A stretch of 64,000 bases of DNA from Cladorhizidae sp. MBARI D1340-BT2 (taxonomy: Eukaryota; Porifera; Demospongiae; Poecilosclerida; Cladorhizidae): positions 26,528,833 through 26,592,832 of the forward strand of contig JAQNBH010000011.1 of the NCBI GenBank assembly GCA_028752905.1, read 5' to 3'. The position numbers and the translations under genes were made by a program. Below the pieces are notes generated by a model. The model did not search any database. It had not been told where the DNA came from and saw nothing but the letters and a program-made list of their open reading frames with translations. Position 1 is the stretch's first letter; the number at the start of each line of letters is the position of its first letter. Shown here one piece after another: positions 1 to 14,700 of this stretch.

Positions 1-2340
1 CTATGTTGTATCTGGCGACTTGGTATACCTAGGTTCCAACAATTGCCTGGGTATACCTTGATTGTATCAGCTGCCTTGGTATACCTAGGTTGCATCAACT
101 GCGTAGATATACGTAGATTGCATCAACTGCTTGGGTATACCTAGGTTGCATCAACTGTCTTAATATACCTAGGTTGTATCAGCTTCCTGGGTATACTTAG
201 GTTGCATCAGCTGCCAGGGTATACCTAGGTTGCATCAATTGCCTAGGTATACCTAGGTTGCATCAACTGCCAAGGTTGCATCAACTGCCTAGGTTGCATC
301 AACTGCCTGAGTATTTCTAGGTTACATCAACTGCCTGGGTATACCTAGGTTGCATCAGCTGCCTGGATATACCTAGGTTTTATCAACTGCCTGGGTATAC
401 CTAGGTTGCATCAACTGCTAGGTTATATCAGCTGCATGAGTATACCTAGGTTGTATCTGGCGACTTGGTATACCTAGGTTCCAACAATTGCCTGGGTATA
501 CCTTGATTGTATCAGCTGCCTTGGTATACCTAGGTTGCATCAACTGCCTAGATATACCTAGATTGCATCAACTGCTTGGGTATACCTAGGTTGCATCAAC
601 TGTCTTAATATACCTAGGTTGTATCAGCTTCCTGGGTATACTTAGGTTGCATCAGCTGCCAGGGTATACCTAGTTTGCATCAATTGCCTGAGTATACCTA
701 GTATGCATCAGATGCCTGGCTATACCTAGGTTGCATCCATTGTCTGTGTATTGTTAGGTTACATCAGCTGCCTGGCTATACCTAGGTCGCATCAACTGCC
801 TGGGTATACCTATGTTACATCAGCTGCCTGGGTATACCTAGGTTGCATCAACTGACTGGGTATATCCCGGTTGGATCAACTGCCTGGGTATACCTTGGTT
901 GCATCAACTGTCTGGGTATACCTAGGTTGCACTAACTGCCTGAGTATATCTAGGTTGCATCAACTGCCTGGGTTGCATCAGCTGCCTGGGTATACCTATG
1001 TTACATGTTACATCAGCTGCCTGGGTATACCTAGGTTGCATCAACTGACTGGGTATATCCAGGTTGGATCAACTGCCTGGGTATACCTTGGTTGCATCAA
1101 CTGTCTGGGTATACCTAGGTTGCACCAACTGCCTGAGTATATCTAGGTTGCATCAACTGCCTGTGGGTATACCTAGGTTGCATCAGCTGCCTGGGTATAC
1201 CTAGTTTGAATCAACTGCCTGGGTATACCTAGGTTGCATCAATTGCCTGGGTTGTATCATCTGCCTGGGTATACCTAGGTTGTATCAACTGCCTGGGTAT
1301 ACCTAGGTTGCATCAATTGCTAGGTTGTATCAGCTGCCTGGGTATACCTATGTTGTATCTGGCGACTTGGTATACATAGGTTCCAACAATTGCCTGGGTA
1401 TACCTTGATTGTATCAGCTGCCTTGGTATACCTAGGTTGCATCAACTGCCTAGATATACCTAGATTGCATCAACTGCTTGGGTATACCTAGGTTGCATCA
1501 ACTGTCTTAATATACCTAGGTTGTATCAGCTTCCGGGGTATACTTAGGTTGCATCAGCTGCCAGGGTATACCTAGGGTGCATCAATTGCCTAGGTATACC
1601 TAGGTTGCATCAACTGCCAAGGTTGCATCAACTGCCTAGGTTGCATCAACTGCCTGAGTATTTCTAGGTTACATCAACTGCCTGGGTATACCTAGGTTGC
1701 ATCAGCTGCCTGGGTATACCTAGGTTTTATCAACTACCTGGGTATACCTAGGTTGCATCAACTGCTAGGTTATATCAGCTGCATGAGTATACCTAGGTTG
1801 TATCTGGCGACTTGGTATACCTAGGTTCCAACAATTGCCTGGGTATACCTTGATTGTATCAGCTGCCTTGGTATACCTAGGTTGCATCAACTGCCTAGAT
1901 ATACCTAGATTGCATCAACTGCTTGTGTATACCTAGGTTGCATCAACTGTCTTAATATACCTAGGTTGTATCAGCTTCCTGGGTATACTTAGGTTGCATC
2001 AGCTGCCAGGGTATACCTAGTTTGCATCAATTGCCTGAGTATACCTAGTATGCATCAGATGCCTGGCTATACCTAGGTTGCATCCATTGTCTGTGTATTG
2101 TTAGATTACATCAGCTGCCTGGCTATACCTAGGTCGCATCAACTGCGTGGGTATACCTATGTTACATCAGCTGCCTGGGTATACCTAGGTTTCATCAACT
2201 GACTGGGTATATCCAGGTTGGATCAACTGCCTGGGTATACCTTGGTTGCATCAACTGTCTGGGTATACCTAGGTTGCACCAACTGCCTGAGTATATCTAG
2301 GTTGCATCAACTGCCTGGGTTGCATCAGCTGCCTGGGTAT
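1..2340 (+). repeat. 1,347-bp higher-order satellite unit, about 1.7 copies
   Basis: A diagnostic variant monomer reading TTGTATCTGGCGACTTGG occurs at 6, 451, 1,353 and 1,798. The spacings are 445, 902 and 445 bp, so positions 1-993 recur 1,347 bp downstream with only scattered substitutions. The copies separate near 993 and 2,340, where the first carries a duplicated TGTTACA stretch. The same variant returns at 10,178, 11,157, 11,602 and 17,485, which shows that this block family was also moved elsewhere in the array. Confidence 0.8.
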
Positions 2341-5300
2341 ACCTAGGTTGAATCAACTGCCTGGGTATACCTAGGTTGCATCAATTGCCTGGGTATACGT
2401 AGGTTGTATCATCTGCCTGGGTATACCTAGTTTGTATCAGCTGTCTGGATATACCTAGATTGCATCAATTGCCTGGATTGTATCAGCTGTCTGGGTATAC
2501 CTAGGTTGCATCAACTGCCTGGGTAAACCTAGATTGTATCAGCTGCCTGGGTATACCTAGGTTGCATCAACTGCATGGGTATACCTAGGTTGCATCAGCT
2601 GCCTGGGTATACGTAGGTTGCATTAACTGCCTGTGTATACCTAGGTTGCATCATCTGCCTGGGTATACCTAGGTTGAATCAACTGCCAGGGATTGCCTGG
2701 GTATACCTAGATTGTATTATCTGCCTGGGTATACCTAGGTTGTATCAGCTACCTAGGTTGTATCAGCTGCCTGGGTATACCTAGATTCCATCAATTGCCT
2801 GGGTATACCTTGATTGTATCAGCTGCCTGGGTATACCTAGGTTGCATCAACTGTCTGAGTATACCTAGGTTGTATCAGCTTCCTAGGTATACTTAGGTTG
2901 CATCAGCTGCCTGGGTATACCTAGGTTGCATCAATCGCCTGAGTATACCTAGTATGCATCAGATGCCTGGCTATACCTCGGTTGCATCCATTGCCTGTGT
3001 ATTCTTAGGTTATATCAGCTGCCTGGGTATACCTAGGTTGCATCAACTGCCTGGATATACCTATGTTGCATCAGCTGTCTGGGTATACCTAGGTTGCATC
3101 CACTGCTTGGGTATACCTAATTGCATCATCTACCAACATATACCTAGGTTGCATAAACTGCCTGGTATACATAGGTTGTATCAACTGCCTGGCTATACCT
3201 TGGTTGCATCAACTGTCTGGGTATACCTAGGTTGCACCAACTGCCTGAGTATATCTAGGTTGCATCAACTGCCTGGGTATACCTAGATTGCATCAGTTGC
3301 CTTGGTATACCTAGGTTGTATCATCTGCCTGGGTATACCTAGGTTGTATCAGCTGCCTGGGTATACCTAGATTGCATCAATTGCCTGGGTATACCTAGAT
3401 TGTATCAGCTGCCTGGGTATACCTAGGTTGTATCAGCTGCCTGGATATACCTAGGTTCCATCAATTGCCTGGGTATACCTTGTTTGTATCAGCTGCCTGG
3501 GTATACCTAGGTTGCATCAGCTGCCTGGGTATACCTAGGTTGCATCAATTGGCTGAGTATACCTAGTATGTATCAGTTGCCTGGCTATACCTCGGTTGCA
3601 TCCATTGCCTGTGTATTCTTAGTTTACATCAGCTGCCTGGGTGGGTATACCTAGGTTGCATCAACTGCCTGGGTATACCTATGTTGCATCAACTGCCTAG
3701 ATATACCTAGATTGCATCAACTGCTTGGGTATACCTAGGTTGCAACAACTGTCTGAATATACCTAGGTTGTATCAGCTTCCTGGGTATACTTAGGTTGCA
3801 TCAGCTGCCAGGGTATACCTAGGTTGCATCAATTGCCTGAGTATACCTAGTATGCATCAGCTGCCTGGCTATACCTAGGTTGCATCCATTGCCTGTATAT
3901 TGTTAGGTTACATCAGCTGCCTGGGTATACCTAGGTTGCATCAATGCCTGGGTATACCTAGGTTGCATCAACAGACTGGGTATACCTTGGTTGCATCAAC
4001 TGTCTGGTTATACATAGGTTGCATCGACTGCCTGACTATATCTAGGTTGCATCAGCCACCTGGATATAACTAGATTGCATCAATTGCCTGGGTATACCTA
4101 GATTGTATCAGCTGCCTTGGTATACCTAGTTTGCATTAACTGCCTGGGTATACCTTGGTTGTATCAGCTGCCTGGGTATACCTAGGTTCCATCAATTGCC
4201 TGGGTATACCTTGATTGTATCAGCTGCCTGGGTATACCTAGGTTGCATCAACTGTCTGAGTATACCTAGGTTGTATCAGCTTCCTGGGTATACTTAGGTT
4301 GCATAAGCTGCCTGGGTATACCTAGGTTACATCAATTGCCTGAGTACACCTAGTATGCATCAAATGCCTGGCTATAACTCGGTTGCATCCATGGCCTGTG
4401 TATTCTTAGGTTACATCAGCTGCCTGGGTATACCTAGGTTGCATCAACTGCCTGGGTATACCTATGTTGCATCAGCTGTCTGGGTATATCTAGGTTGCAT
4501 CATCTGCCTGGGTATACCTAGGTTCTATCAATTGCCTGGCTATACCTAGGTTGCATCCATTGCCTGTGTATACTTAGGTTACATCAGCTGCCTGGGTATA
4601 CCTAGGTTGCATCAACTGCCTGGGTATACCTATGTTGCATCAGCTGTCTGGGAATACCTAGGTTGCATCCACTGCTTGGGTATGCCTAATTGCATCATCT
4701 ACGTGGGTATACCTAGGTTGCATCAATTGCCTGTGTATACCTTGCTTGCATCAAACGCCTGGTTATACCTAGTTTGCATCAATTGACTGACTATACCTAG
4801 GTTGCATCAACTGCTTGGGTATACCTAGGTTGCATCAACTGCCTGGGTATACCCAGGTTGGATCAACTGCCTGTGTATACCTTGGTTGCATCAACTCTCT
4901 GGGTATACCTAGGTTGCACCAACTGCCTGAGTATATCTAGGTTGCATCAACTGACTGGGTTGCATCAGCTGCCTGGGTATATCTAGGTTGAATCAACTGC
5001 CTGGGTATACCTAGGTTGCATCAATTGCCTGGTATACGTAGGATGTTTCATCTGCCTGGGTATACCTAGTTTGTATCAGCTGCCTGGATATACCTAGATT
5101 GCATCAATTGCCTGGATTGTATCAGCTGTCTGGGTATACCTAGGTTGCATCAACTGCCTGGGTATACCTAGATTGTATCAGCTGCCTGGGTATACCTAGG
5201 TTGCATCAACTGCATGGGTATACCTAGATTGCATCAGCTGCCTGGGTATACGTAGGTTGCATCAACTGCCTGTGTATACCTAGGTTGCATCATCTGCCTG

Positions 5301-8300
5301 GGTATACCTAGGTTGAATCAACTGCCAGGGATTGCCTGGGTATACCTAGATTGTATTATCTGCCTGGGTATACCTAGGTTGTATCAGCTACCTAGGTTAT
5401 ATCAGTGCCTGGGTATACCTAGATTCCATCAATTGCCTGGGTATACCTTGATTGTATCAGCTGCCTGGGTATACCTAGGTTGCATCAACTGTCTGAGTAT
5501 ACCTAGGTTGTATCAGCTTCCTAGGTATACTTAGGTTGCATCAGCTGCCTGGGTATACCTAGGTTGCATCAATCGCCTGAGTATACCTAGTATGCATCAG
5601 ATGCCTGGCTATACCTCGGTTGCATCCATTGCCTGTGTATTCTTAGGTTATATCAGCTGCCTGGGTATACCTAGGTTGCATCAACTGCCTGGATATACCT
5701 ATGTTGCATCAGCTGTCTGGGTATACCTAGGTTGCATCCACTGCTTGTGTATACCTAATTGCATCATCTACCAGCATATACCTAGGTTGCATCAACTGCC
5801 TGGTATACATAGGTTGTATCAACTGCCTGGCTATACCTAGGTTGCATCAGCTGTGTGGGTATACCTAGGTTGCATCAACTGACTGGGTATACCCAGGTTG
5901 GATCAACTGCCTGGGTATACCTTGGTTGCATCAACTGTCTGGGTATACCTAGGTTGCACCAACTGCCTGAGTATATCTAGGTTGCATCAACTTCCTGGGT
6001 ATACCTAGATTGCATCAGCTGCCTTGGTATACCTAGGTTGTATCATCTGCCTGGGTATACCTAGGTTGAATCAGCTGCCTGGGTATACCTAGATTGCATC
6101 AATTGCCTGGGTATACCTAGATTGTATCAGCTGCCTGGGTATACCTAGGTTGTATCAGCTGCCTGGATATACCTAGGTTCCATCGATTGCCTGGGTATAC
6201 CTTGATTGTTTCAGCTGCCTGGGTATACCTAGGTTGCATCAGCTGCCTGGGTATACCTAGGTTGCATCAATTGGCTGAGTATACCTAGTATGTATCAGTT
6301 GCCTGGCTATACCTCGGTTGCATCCATTGCCTGTGTATTCTTAATTTACATCAGCTGCCTGGGTGGGTATACCTAGGTTGCATCAACTGCCTGGGTATAC
6401 CTATGTTGCATCAACTGCCTAGATATACCTAGATTGCATCAACTGCTTGGGTATACCTAGGTTGCAACAACTGTCTGAATATACCTAGGTTGTATCAGCT
6501 TCCTGGGTATACTTAGTTTGCATCAGCTGCCAGGGTATACCTAGGTTGCATCAATTTCCTGAGTATACCTAGTATGCATCAGCTGCCTGGCTATACCTAG
6601 GTTGCATCCATTGCCTGTATATTGTTAGGTTACATCAGCTGCCTGGGTATACCTAGGTTGCATCAACTGCCTGGTTATACCTAGGTTGCATCAACAGCCT
6701 GGGTATACCTTGGTTGCATCAACTGTCTGGTTATACATAGGTTGCATCGACTGCCTGACTATATCTAGGTTGCATCAGCCACCTGGGTATAACTAGATTG
6801 CATCAATTGCCTGGGTATACCTAGATTGTATCAGCTGCCTTGGTATACCTTGTTTGCATTAACTGCCTGGGTATACCTAGGTTGTATCAGCTGCCTGGGT
6901 ATACCTAGGTTCCATCAATTGCCTGGGTATACCTTGATTGTATCAGCTGCCTGGGTATACCTAGGTTGCATCAACTGTGTGAGTATACCTAGGTTGTATC
7001 AGCTTCCTGGGTACACTTAGGTTGCATCAGCTGCCTGGGTATACCTAGGTTACATCAATTGCCTGTGTATACCTAGTATGCATCAAATGCCTGGCTATAA
7101 CTCGGTTGCATCCATGGCCTGTGTATTCTTAGGTTACATCAGCTGCCTGGATATACCTAGGTTGCATCAACTGCCTGGGTATACCTATGTTGCATCAGCT
7201 GTCTGGGTATATCTAGATTGCATCATCTGCCTGGGTATACCTAGGTTCTATCAATTGCCAGGCTATACCTAGGTTGCATCCATTGCCTGTGTATACTTAG
7301 GTTACATCAGCTGCCTGGGTATAGCTAGGCTGCATCAACTGCCTGGGTATACCTATGTTGCATCAGCTGTCTGGGAATACCTAGGTTGCATCCACTGCTT
7401 GGGTATGCCTAATTGCATCATCTACGTGGGTATACCTAGGTTGCATCTATTGCCTGTGTATACCTTGCTTGCATCAAACGCCTGGGTATACCTAGTTTGC
7501 ATCAATTGACTGGCTATACCTAGGTTGCATCAACTGCCTGAGTATATCTAGGTTGCATCAACTGCCTGGTATACCTAGTTTGTATCAATTGCCTGGCTAT
7601 ACCTAGGTTGCATCAGCTGCGTGGGTATACCTAGGTTGCATCAACTGCCTGGGTATACCCAGGTTGGATCAACTGCCTGTGTATACCTTGGTTGCATCAA
7701 CTCTCTGGGTATACCTAGGTTGCATCAACTGCCTGAGTATATCTAGGTTGCATCAACTGCCTGGGTTGCATCAGCTGCCTGGGTATATCTAGGTTGAATC
7801 AACTGCCTGGGTATACCTAGGTTGCATCAATTGCCTGGTATACGTAGGATGTTTCATCTGCCTGGGTATACCTAGGTTGTATCAGCTGCCTGGATATACC
7901 TAGATTGCATCGATTGCCTGGATTGTATCAGCTGTCTGGGTATACCTAGGTTGCATCAACTGCCTGGGTATACCTAGATTGTATCAGCTGCCTGGGTATA
8001 CCTAGGTTGCATCAACTGCATGGGTATACCTAGGTTGCATCAGCTGCCTGGGTATACGTAGGTTGCATCATCTGCCTGGGTATACCTAGGTTGAATCAAC
8101 TGCCAGGGATTGCCTGGGTATACCTAGATTGTATTATCTGCCTGGGTATACCTAGGTTGTATCAGCTACCTAGGTTATATCAGCTGCCTGGGTATACCTA
8201 GATTCCATCAATTGCCTGGGTATACCTTGATTGTATCAGCTGCCTGGGTATACCTAGGTTGCATCAACTGTCTGAGTATACCTAGGTTGTATCAGCTTCC

Positions 8301-9800
8301 TAGGTATACTTAGGTTGCATCAGCTGCCTGGGTATACCTAGGTTGCATCAATTGCCTGAGTATACCTAGTATGCATCAGATGCCTGGCTATACCTCGGTT
8401 GCATCCATTGCCTGTGTATTCTTAGTTTACATCAGCTGCCTGGGTATACCTAGGTTGCATCAACTGCCTGGGTATACCTATGTTGCATCAGCTGTCTGGG
8501 TATACCTAGGTTGCATCCACTGCTTGGGTATACCTAATTGCATCATCTACCTGCATATACCTAGGTTGCATCAACTGCCTGGTATACATAGGTTGTATGA
8601 ACTGCCTGGCTATACCTAGGTTGCATCAGCTGCATGGGTTTACCTAGGTTGCATCAACTGACTGGGTATACCCAGGTTGGATCAACTGCCTGGGTATACC
8701 TTGGTTGCATCAACTGTCTGGGTATACCTAGGTTGCACCAACTGCCTGAGTATATCTAGGTTGCATCAACTGCCTGGGTATACCTAGATTGCATCAGCTG
8801 CCTTGGTATACCTAGGTTGTATCATCTGCCTGGGTATACCTAGGTTGTATCAGCTGCCTGGGTATACCTAGATTGCATCAATTGCCTGGGTATACCTAGA
8901 TTGTATCAGCTGCCTGTGTATACCTAGGTTGCATCAACTGCCTGGATATACCTAGATTGTATCAGCTGCCTGGGCATACATAGGTTGCATCAACTGCCTG
9001 GGTATACCTAGGTTGATGATTCAGCTTCCTAGGTTTACATAGGTTGCATCAACTGCCTGGGTATACCTAGATTGTATCAGCTGCCTGGGTATACCTAGGT
9101 TGCATCAACTGCAAGGGTATACCTAGGTTGCATCAGCTGCCTGGGTATACATAGATTGCATCAACTGCCTGGGTATACCTAGGTTGCTTCAACTGCCTGT
9201 GTATACCTAGGTTGATTCAACTGCCTGGGTATCCTAGGTTTTATCAACTGCCTGGGTGTACCTAGGTTGCATCACTGCCTGGCTATACTTAGGTTGCATC
9301 AGGTGCCTGGGTATACATAGTTTGCATCAACTGCCTGGGTATACCTAGGTTGCATCAACTGCCTAGTTTGCAACAACTGCCTGGGTATACCTAGGTTGTA
9401 ACAACTGCCAGGGTATACCTAGGTTGCTTCAAATGCCTGGATATACCTAGGTTGCATCAACTGCTTGGGTATACCTAAATTACATCAGCTGGATAGGTAT
9501 ACCTTGTTGCATCAACTGCCTGGGTATCCCTAGGATGCATCAACTGCCTGGTTATACCTAGATTGCATCAACTGCCTGAGTATACCTAGGTTGCATTAAC
9601 TGCCTGGCTATACCTAGGTTGCATCAACTGCCTGTGTATAGCCTAGGTTATATCACTGCCTGGGTATATTTAGGTTGCATCAACTGCCTGGCTATACCTA
9701 GGTTGCATCAACTGCCCGGGTAAACCTAGGTTGCATCAACTACCTGGCTATACCTAGGTTGAATCAACCGTCTCTTTACACCTAGGTTGCATCAACTGTC
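2341..9800 (+). repeat. 2.6-2.8-kb higher-order satellite unit, tandem copies
   Basis: A matched set of variant monomers starting at 2,954 reappears at 5,592 (2,638 bp on) and 8,371 (2,779 bp on). A second set at 4,355 reappears at 7,078 (2,723 bp on). The copies differ by point changes and by gains or losses of whole monomers. The last copy runs into a region marked by the variant CTCTTTACACC near 9,770. The later half of this family recurs at about 39,340-42,540, next to the unique island. Confidence 0.8.
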
Positions 9801-11789
9801 TGAGTATGTACCCAGATTTCAACAACTGCCTGGGTATACCTAGGTTGCATCAACTGCTTGGGTATACCTAGGTTGCATCAGCTGCCTGGATATACATAGG
9901 CTGCATCAAATGCCTGGGTATACCTAGGTTGCATCAGCTGCCAGGGTAAACCTACGTTTCATCAACTGCCTGGGTATACCTAGGTTGCATCAATTGCCTA
10001 GGTATACCTAGGTTGCATCAACTGCCTAGGTTGCATCAACTGCCTAGGTTGCATCAACTGCCTGAGTATTTCAAGGTTACATCAACTGCCTCGGTATACC
10101 TAGGTTGCATCAGCTGCCTGGATATACCTAGGTTGCATCAAATGCTAGGTTGTATCAGCTGCCTGGGTATACCTAGGTTGTATCTGGCGACTTGTTATAC
10201 CTAGGTTCCAACAATTGCCTGGGTATACCTTGATTGTATCAGCTGCCTTGGTATACCTAGGTTGCATCAACTGCCTAGATATACCTAGATTGCATCAACT
10301 GCTTGGGTATACCTAGGTTGCATCAACTGTCTTAATATACCTAGGTTGTATCAGCTTCCTGGGTATACTTAGGTTGCATCAGCTGCCAGGATATACCTAG
10401 GTTGCATCAATTGCCTGAGTATACCTAGTATGCATCAGATGCCTGGCTATACCTAGGTTGCATCCATTGCCTGTGTATTGTTAGGTTACATCAGCTGCCT
10501 GGCTATACCTGGGTCGCATCAACTGCCTGGGTATACCTATGTTACATCAGCTGCCTGGGTATACCTAGGTTGCATCAACTGACTGGGTATATCCAGGTGA
10601 GATCAACTGCCTGGGTATACCTTGGTTGCATCAACTGTCTGGGTATACCTAGGTTGCACCAACTGCCTGAGTATATCTAGGTTGCATCAACTGCCTGTGG
10701 GTATACCTAGGTTGCATCAGCTGCCTGGGTATACCTAGTTTGAATCAACTGCCTGGGTATACCTAGATTGCATCAATTGCCTGGGTTGTATCATCTGCCT
10801 GGGTATACCTAGGTTGCATCAACTGCTTGGGTATACCTAGGTTGCATCAGCTGCCTGGATATACATAGGCTGCATCAAATGCCTGGGTATACCTAGGTTG
10901 CATCAGCTGCCAGGGTACACCTACGTTTCATCAACTGCCTGGGTATACCTAGGTTGCATCAATTGCCTAGGTATACCTAGGTTGCATCAACTGCCTAGGT
11001 TGCATCAACTGCCTGAGTATTTCTAGGTTACATCAACTGCCTGGGTATACCTAGGTTGCATCAGCTGCCTGGATATACCTAGGTTGTATCAACTGCCTGG
11101 GTATACCTAGGTTGCATCAATTGCTAGGTTGTATCAGCTGCCTGGGTATACCTAGGTTGTATCTGGCGACTTGGTATACCTAGGTTCCAACAATTGCCTG
11201 GGTATAACTTGATTGTATCAGCTGCCTTGGTATACCTAGGTTGCATCAACTGCATAGATATACCTAGATTGCATCAACTGCTTGGGTATACCTAGGTTGC
11301 ATCAACTGTCTTAATATACCTAGGTTGTATCAGCTTCCTGGGTATACTTAGGTTGCATCAGCTGCCAGGGTATACCTAGGTTGCATCAATTGCCTAGGTA
11401 TACCTAGGTTGCATCAACTGCCAAGGTTGCATCAACTGCCTAGGTTGCATCAACTGCCTGAGTATTTCTAGGTTACATCAACTGCTTGGGTATACCTAGG
11501 TTGCATCAGCTGCCTGGATATACCTAGGTTTTATCAACTGCCTGGGTATACCTAGGTTGCATCAACTGCTAGGTTATATCAGCTGCATGGGTATACCTAG
11601 GTTGTATCTGGCGACTTGGTATACCTAGGTTCCAACAATTGCCTGGGTATACCTTGATTGTATCAGCTGCTTTGGTATACCTAGGTTGCATCAACTGCCT
11701 AGATATACCTAGATTGCATCAACTGCTTGGGTATACCTAGGTTGCATCAAATGTCTTAATATACCTAGGTTGTATCAGCTTCCTAGGTA

Positions 11790-14700
11790 TACCTAGGTTG
11801 CTTCAACTGCCTGTGTATACCTAGGTTGATTCAACTGCCTCGGTATACCTAGGTTGCATCAACTGCCAGGGTGTACCAAGGTTGCATAACTGCCTGGCTA
11901 TACTTAGGTTGCATCAAGTGCCTGGCTATACATAGTTTGCATCAACTGCCTGGGTATACCTAGGTTGCATCAACTGTCTGGCTATACCTAGTTTGCATCA
12001 ACTGCATGGGTATACCTAGGTTGCATCAACTGCCTGGGTTGCATCAAATGCCTGGGTATACCTAGGTTGCATCAACTGCTTGGGTATACCTAAATTACAT
12101 CAGCTGCATAGGTATACCTAGTTGCATCAACTGCCTGGGTATACCTAGGATGCATCAACTGCCTGGTTATACCTAGATTGCATCAACTGCCTGAATATAC
12201 CTAGATTGCATTAACTGCCTGGCTATACCTAGATTGCATCCACTGCCTGTGTATAGCCTTGGTTGTATCACTGCCTGGCTATATTTAGTTTGCATCAACA
12301 GCCTGGCTATACCTAGGTTGCATCAACTCCCCGGGTAAACCTAGGTTGCATCTACTGCCTGGCTATACCTAGGTTGCATCAACTGTCTCTTTATACCTAG
12401 GTTGCATCATCTGTCTGATTATACCTAGATTGCAACAACTGGCTGGGTATACCTAGGTTGCATCAACTGCCCAGGTTGCATCAACTGCCTGAGTATTTCT
12501 AGGTTACATCAACTGCCTGGGTATACCTAGGTTGCATCAGCTGCATTGATATACCTAGGTTGTATCAGCTGCCTGGGTATACCTAGGTTGCATCAACTGC
12601 CTGGGTATATCTAGGTTGTATCAGCTGCCTGGGTATACCTAGGTTGCAACAACTGCCTGGGTATACCTAGGTTGTATCTGCTGACTTTGTATACCTAGGT
12701 TCCAACAATTGCCTGGGTATACCTTGATTGTATCAGCTGCCTGGGTATCCTTAGGTTGCATCAGCTGCCAGGGTATACCTAGGTTGCATCAATTTCCTGA
12801 GTATACCTAGTATGCATTAACTGCCTAGATATACCTAGATTGCATCAACTGCTTGGGGTTGCATCAACTGTCTGAATATACCTAGGTTGTATCAGCATCC
12901 TGGGTATACTTAGGTTGCATCAGCTGCCAGGATATACCTAGGTTGCATCAATTGCCTGAGTATACCTAGTATGCATCAGCTGCCTGGCTATACCTAGGTT
13001 GCATCTACTGCCTATGTTACATCAGCTGCCTGGGTATACCTAGGTTGCATCAACTGACTGGGTATACCCAGGTTAGATCAACTGCCTGGGTATACCTTGG
13101 TTGCATCAACTGTCTGGATATACCTAGATTGCACCAACTGCCTGAGTATATCTAGGTTGCATCAACTGCCTATGGTTATACCTAGGTTGCATCAGCTGCC
13201 TGGGTTTACCTAGGTTGAATCAATTGCCTGGGTATACCTAGGTTGCATCAATTGCCTGGGTTGTATCATATGCCTGGGTATACCTAGGTTGTATCAGCTG
13301 CCTGGGTATACCTAGATTGCATCAATTGCCTAGATTGTATCAGCTGCCTGTGTATACCTAGGTTGCATCAACTGCCTGGGTATACCTAGATTGTATCAGC
13401 TGCCTGGGCATACATAGGTTGAATCAACTGCATGGGTATACCTAGGTTGCTTCAACTGCCTGTGTAAACCTAGGTTGATTCAACTGCCTGGGTATACCTA
13501 GGTTGCATCAACTGCCTGGGTGTACCTAGGTTGCATCACTGCCTGGCTATACTAAGGTTGCATCAAGTGCCTGGCTATACATAGTTTGCATCAACTGCCT
13601 GGGTATACCTAGGTTGCATCAACTGCCTGGCTATACCTAGTTTGCATCAACTGCATGGATATACATACATAGGTTGCATCAACTGCCTGGGTTGCATCAA
13701 ATGCCTGGGTATACCTAGGTTGCATCAACTGCTTGGGTATACCTAAATTACATCAGCTGCATAGGTATACCTAGTTGCATCAACTGCCTGGGTATACCTA
13801 GGATGCATCAACTGCCTGGTTATACCTAGATTGCATCAACTGCCTGAGTATACCTAGATTGCATTAACTGCCTAGCTATACCTAGGTTGCATCAACTGAC
13901 TGTGTATAGCCTTGGTTGTATCACTGCCTGGCTATATTTAGGTTGCATCAACAGCCTGGCTATACCTAGGTTGCATCAACTACCCGGGTAAACCTAGGTT
14001 GTATCTACTGCCTGGCTATACCTAGGTTGCATCAACTGTCTGAGTATACCTAGATTGCAACAACTGCCTGTGTATACCTAGGTTGCATCAACTGCTTGGG
14101 TATACCTAGGTTGCATCAGCTGCCTGGATATACCTAGGCTCCATCAACAGCCTCGGTATACCTAGGTTGCATCAGCTGCCAGGGTAAACCTATGTTTCAT
14201 CAACTGCCTGGGTATACCTAGGTTGCATCAATTCCCTAGGTATACCTAGGTTGCATCAACTGCCTAGGTTGCATCAACTGCCTGAGTATTTCTAGGTTAC
14301 ATCAATTGCCTGGGTATACCTAGGTTGCATCAGCTGCATTGATATACCTAGGTTGTATCAGTTGCCTGGGTATACCTAGTTTGCATCAACTGCCTGGGTA
14401 TACCTAGGTTGTATCAGCTGCCTGGGTATACCTAGGTTGCAACAACTGCCTGGGTATACCTAGGTTGTATCTGCTGACTTGGTATACCTAGGTTCCAACA
14501 ATTGCCTGGGTATACCTTGATTGTATCAGCTGCTATGGTGTACCTAGGTTGCATCAACTGCCTAGATATACCTAGATTGCATCAACTGCTTGGGTATACC
14601 TAGGTTGCATCAACTGTCTGAATATACCTAGGTTGTATCAATTGCCTGAGTATACCTAGTATGCATCAGCTGCCTGGCTATACCTAGGTTGCATTCATTG

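Noticed and set aside
2954..3286. Many open frames of 60-110 codons in the arrays with peptide patterns such as LHQLPGYT, VASAVWVYLG and CINCLGIPR, as if a repeat-protein family.
   Set aside because: They are the three reading frames of the 28-bp monomer, visited in turn because 28 is not a multiple of three. The consensus has TAG in CCTAGG once per 84 bp in each frame, and open frames exist only where that site is mutated. No start context, splice pattern or other sequence supports coding.
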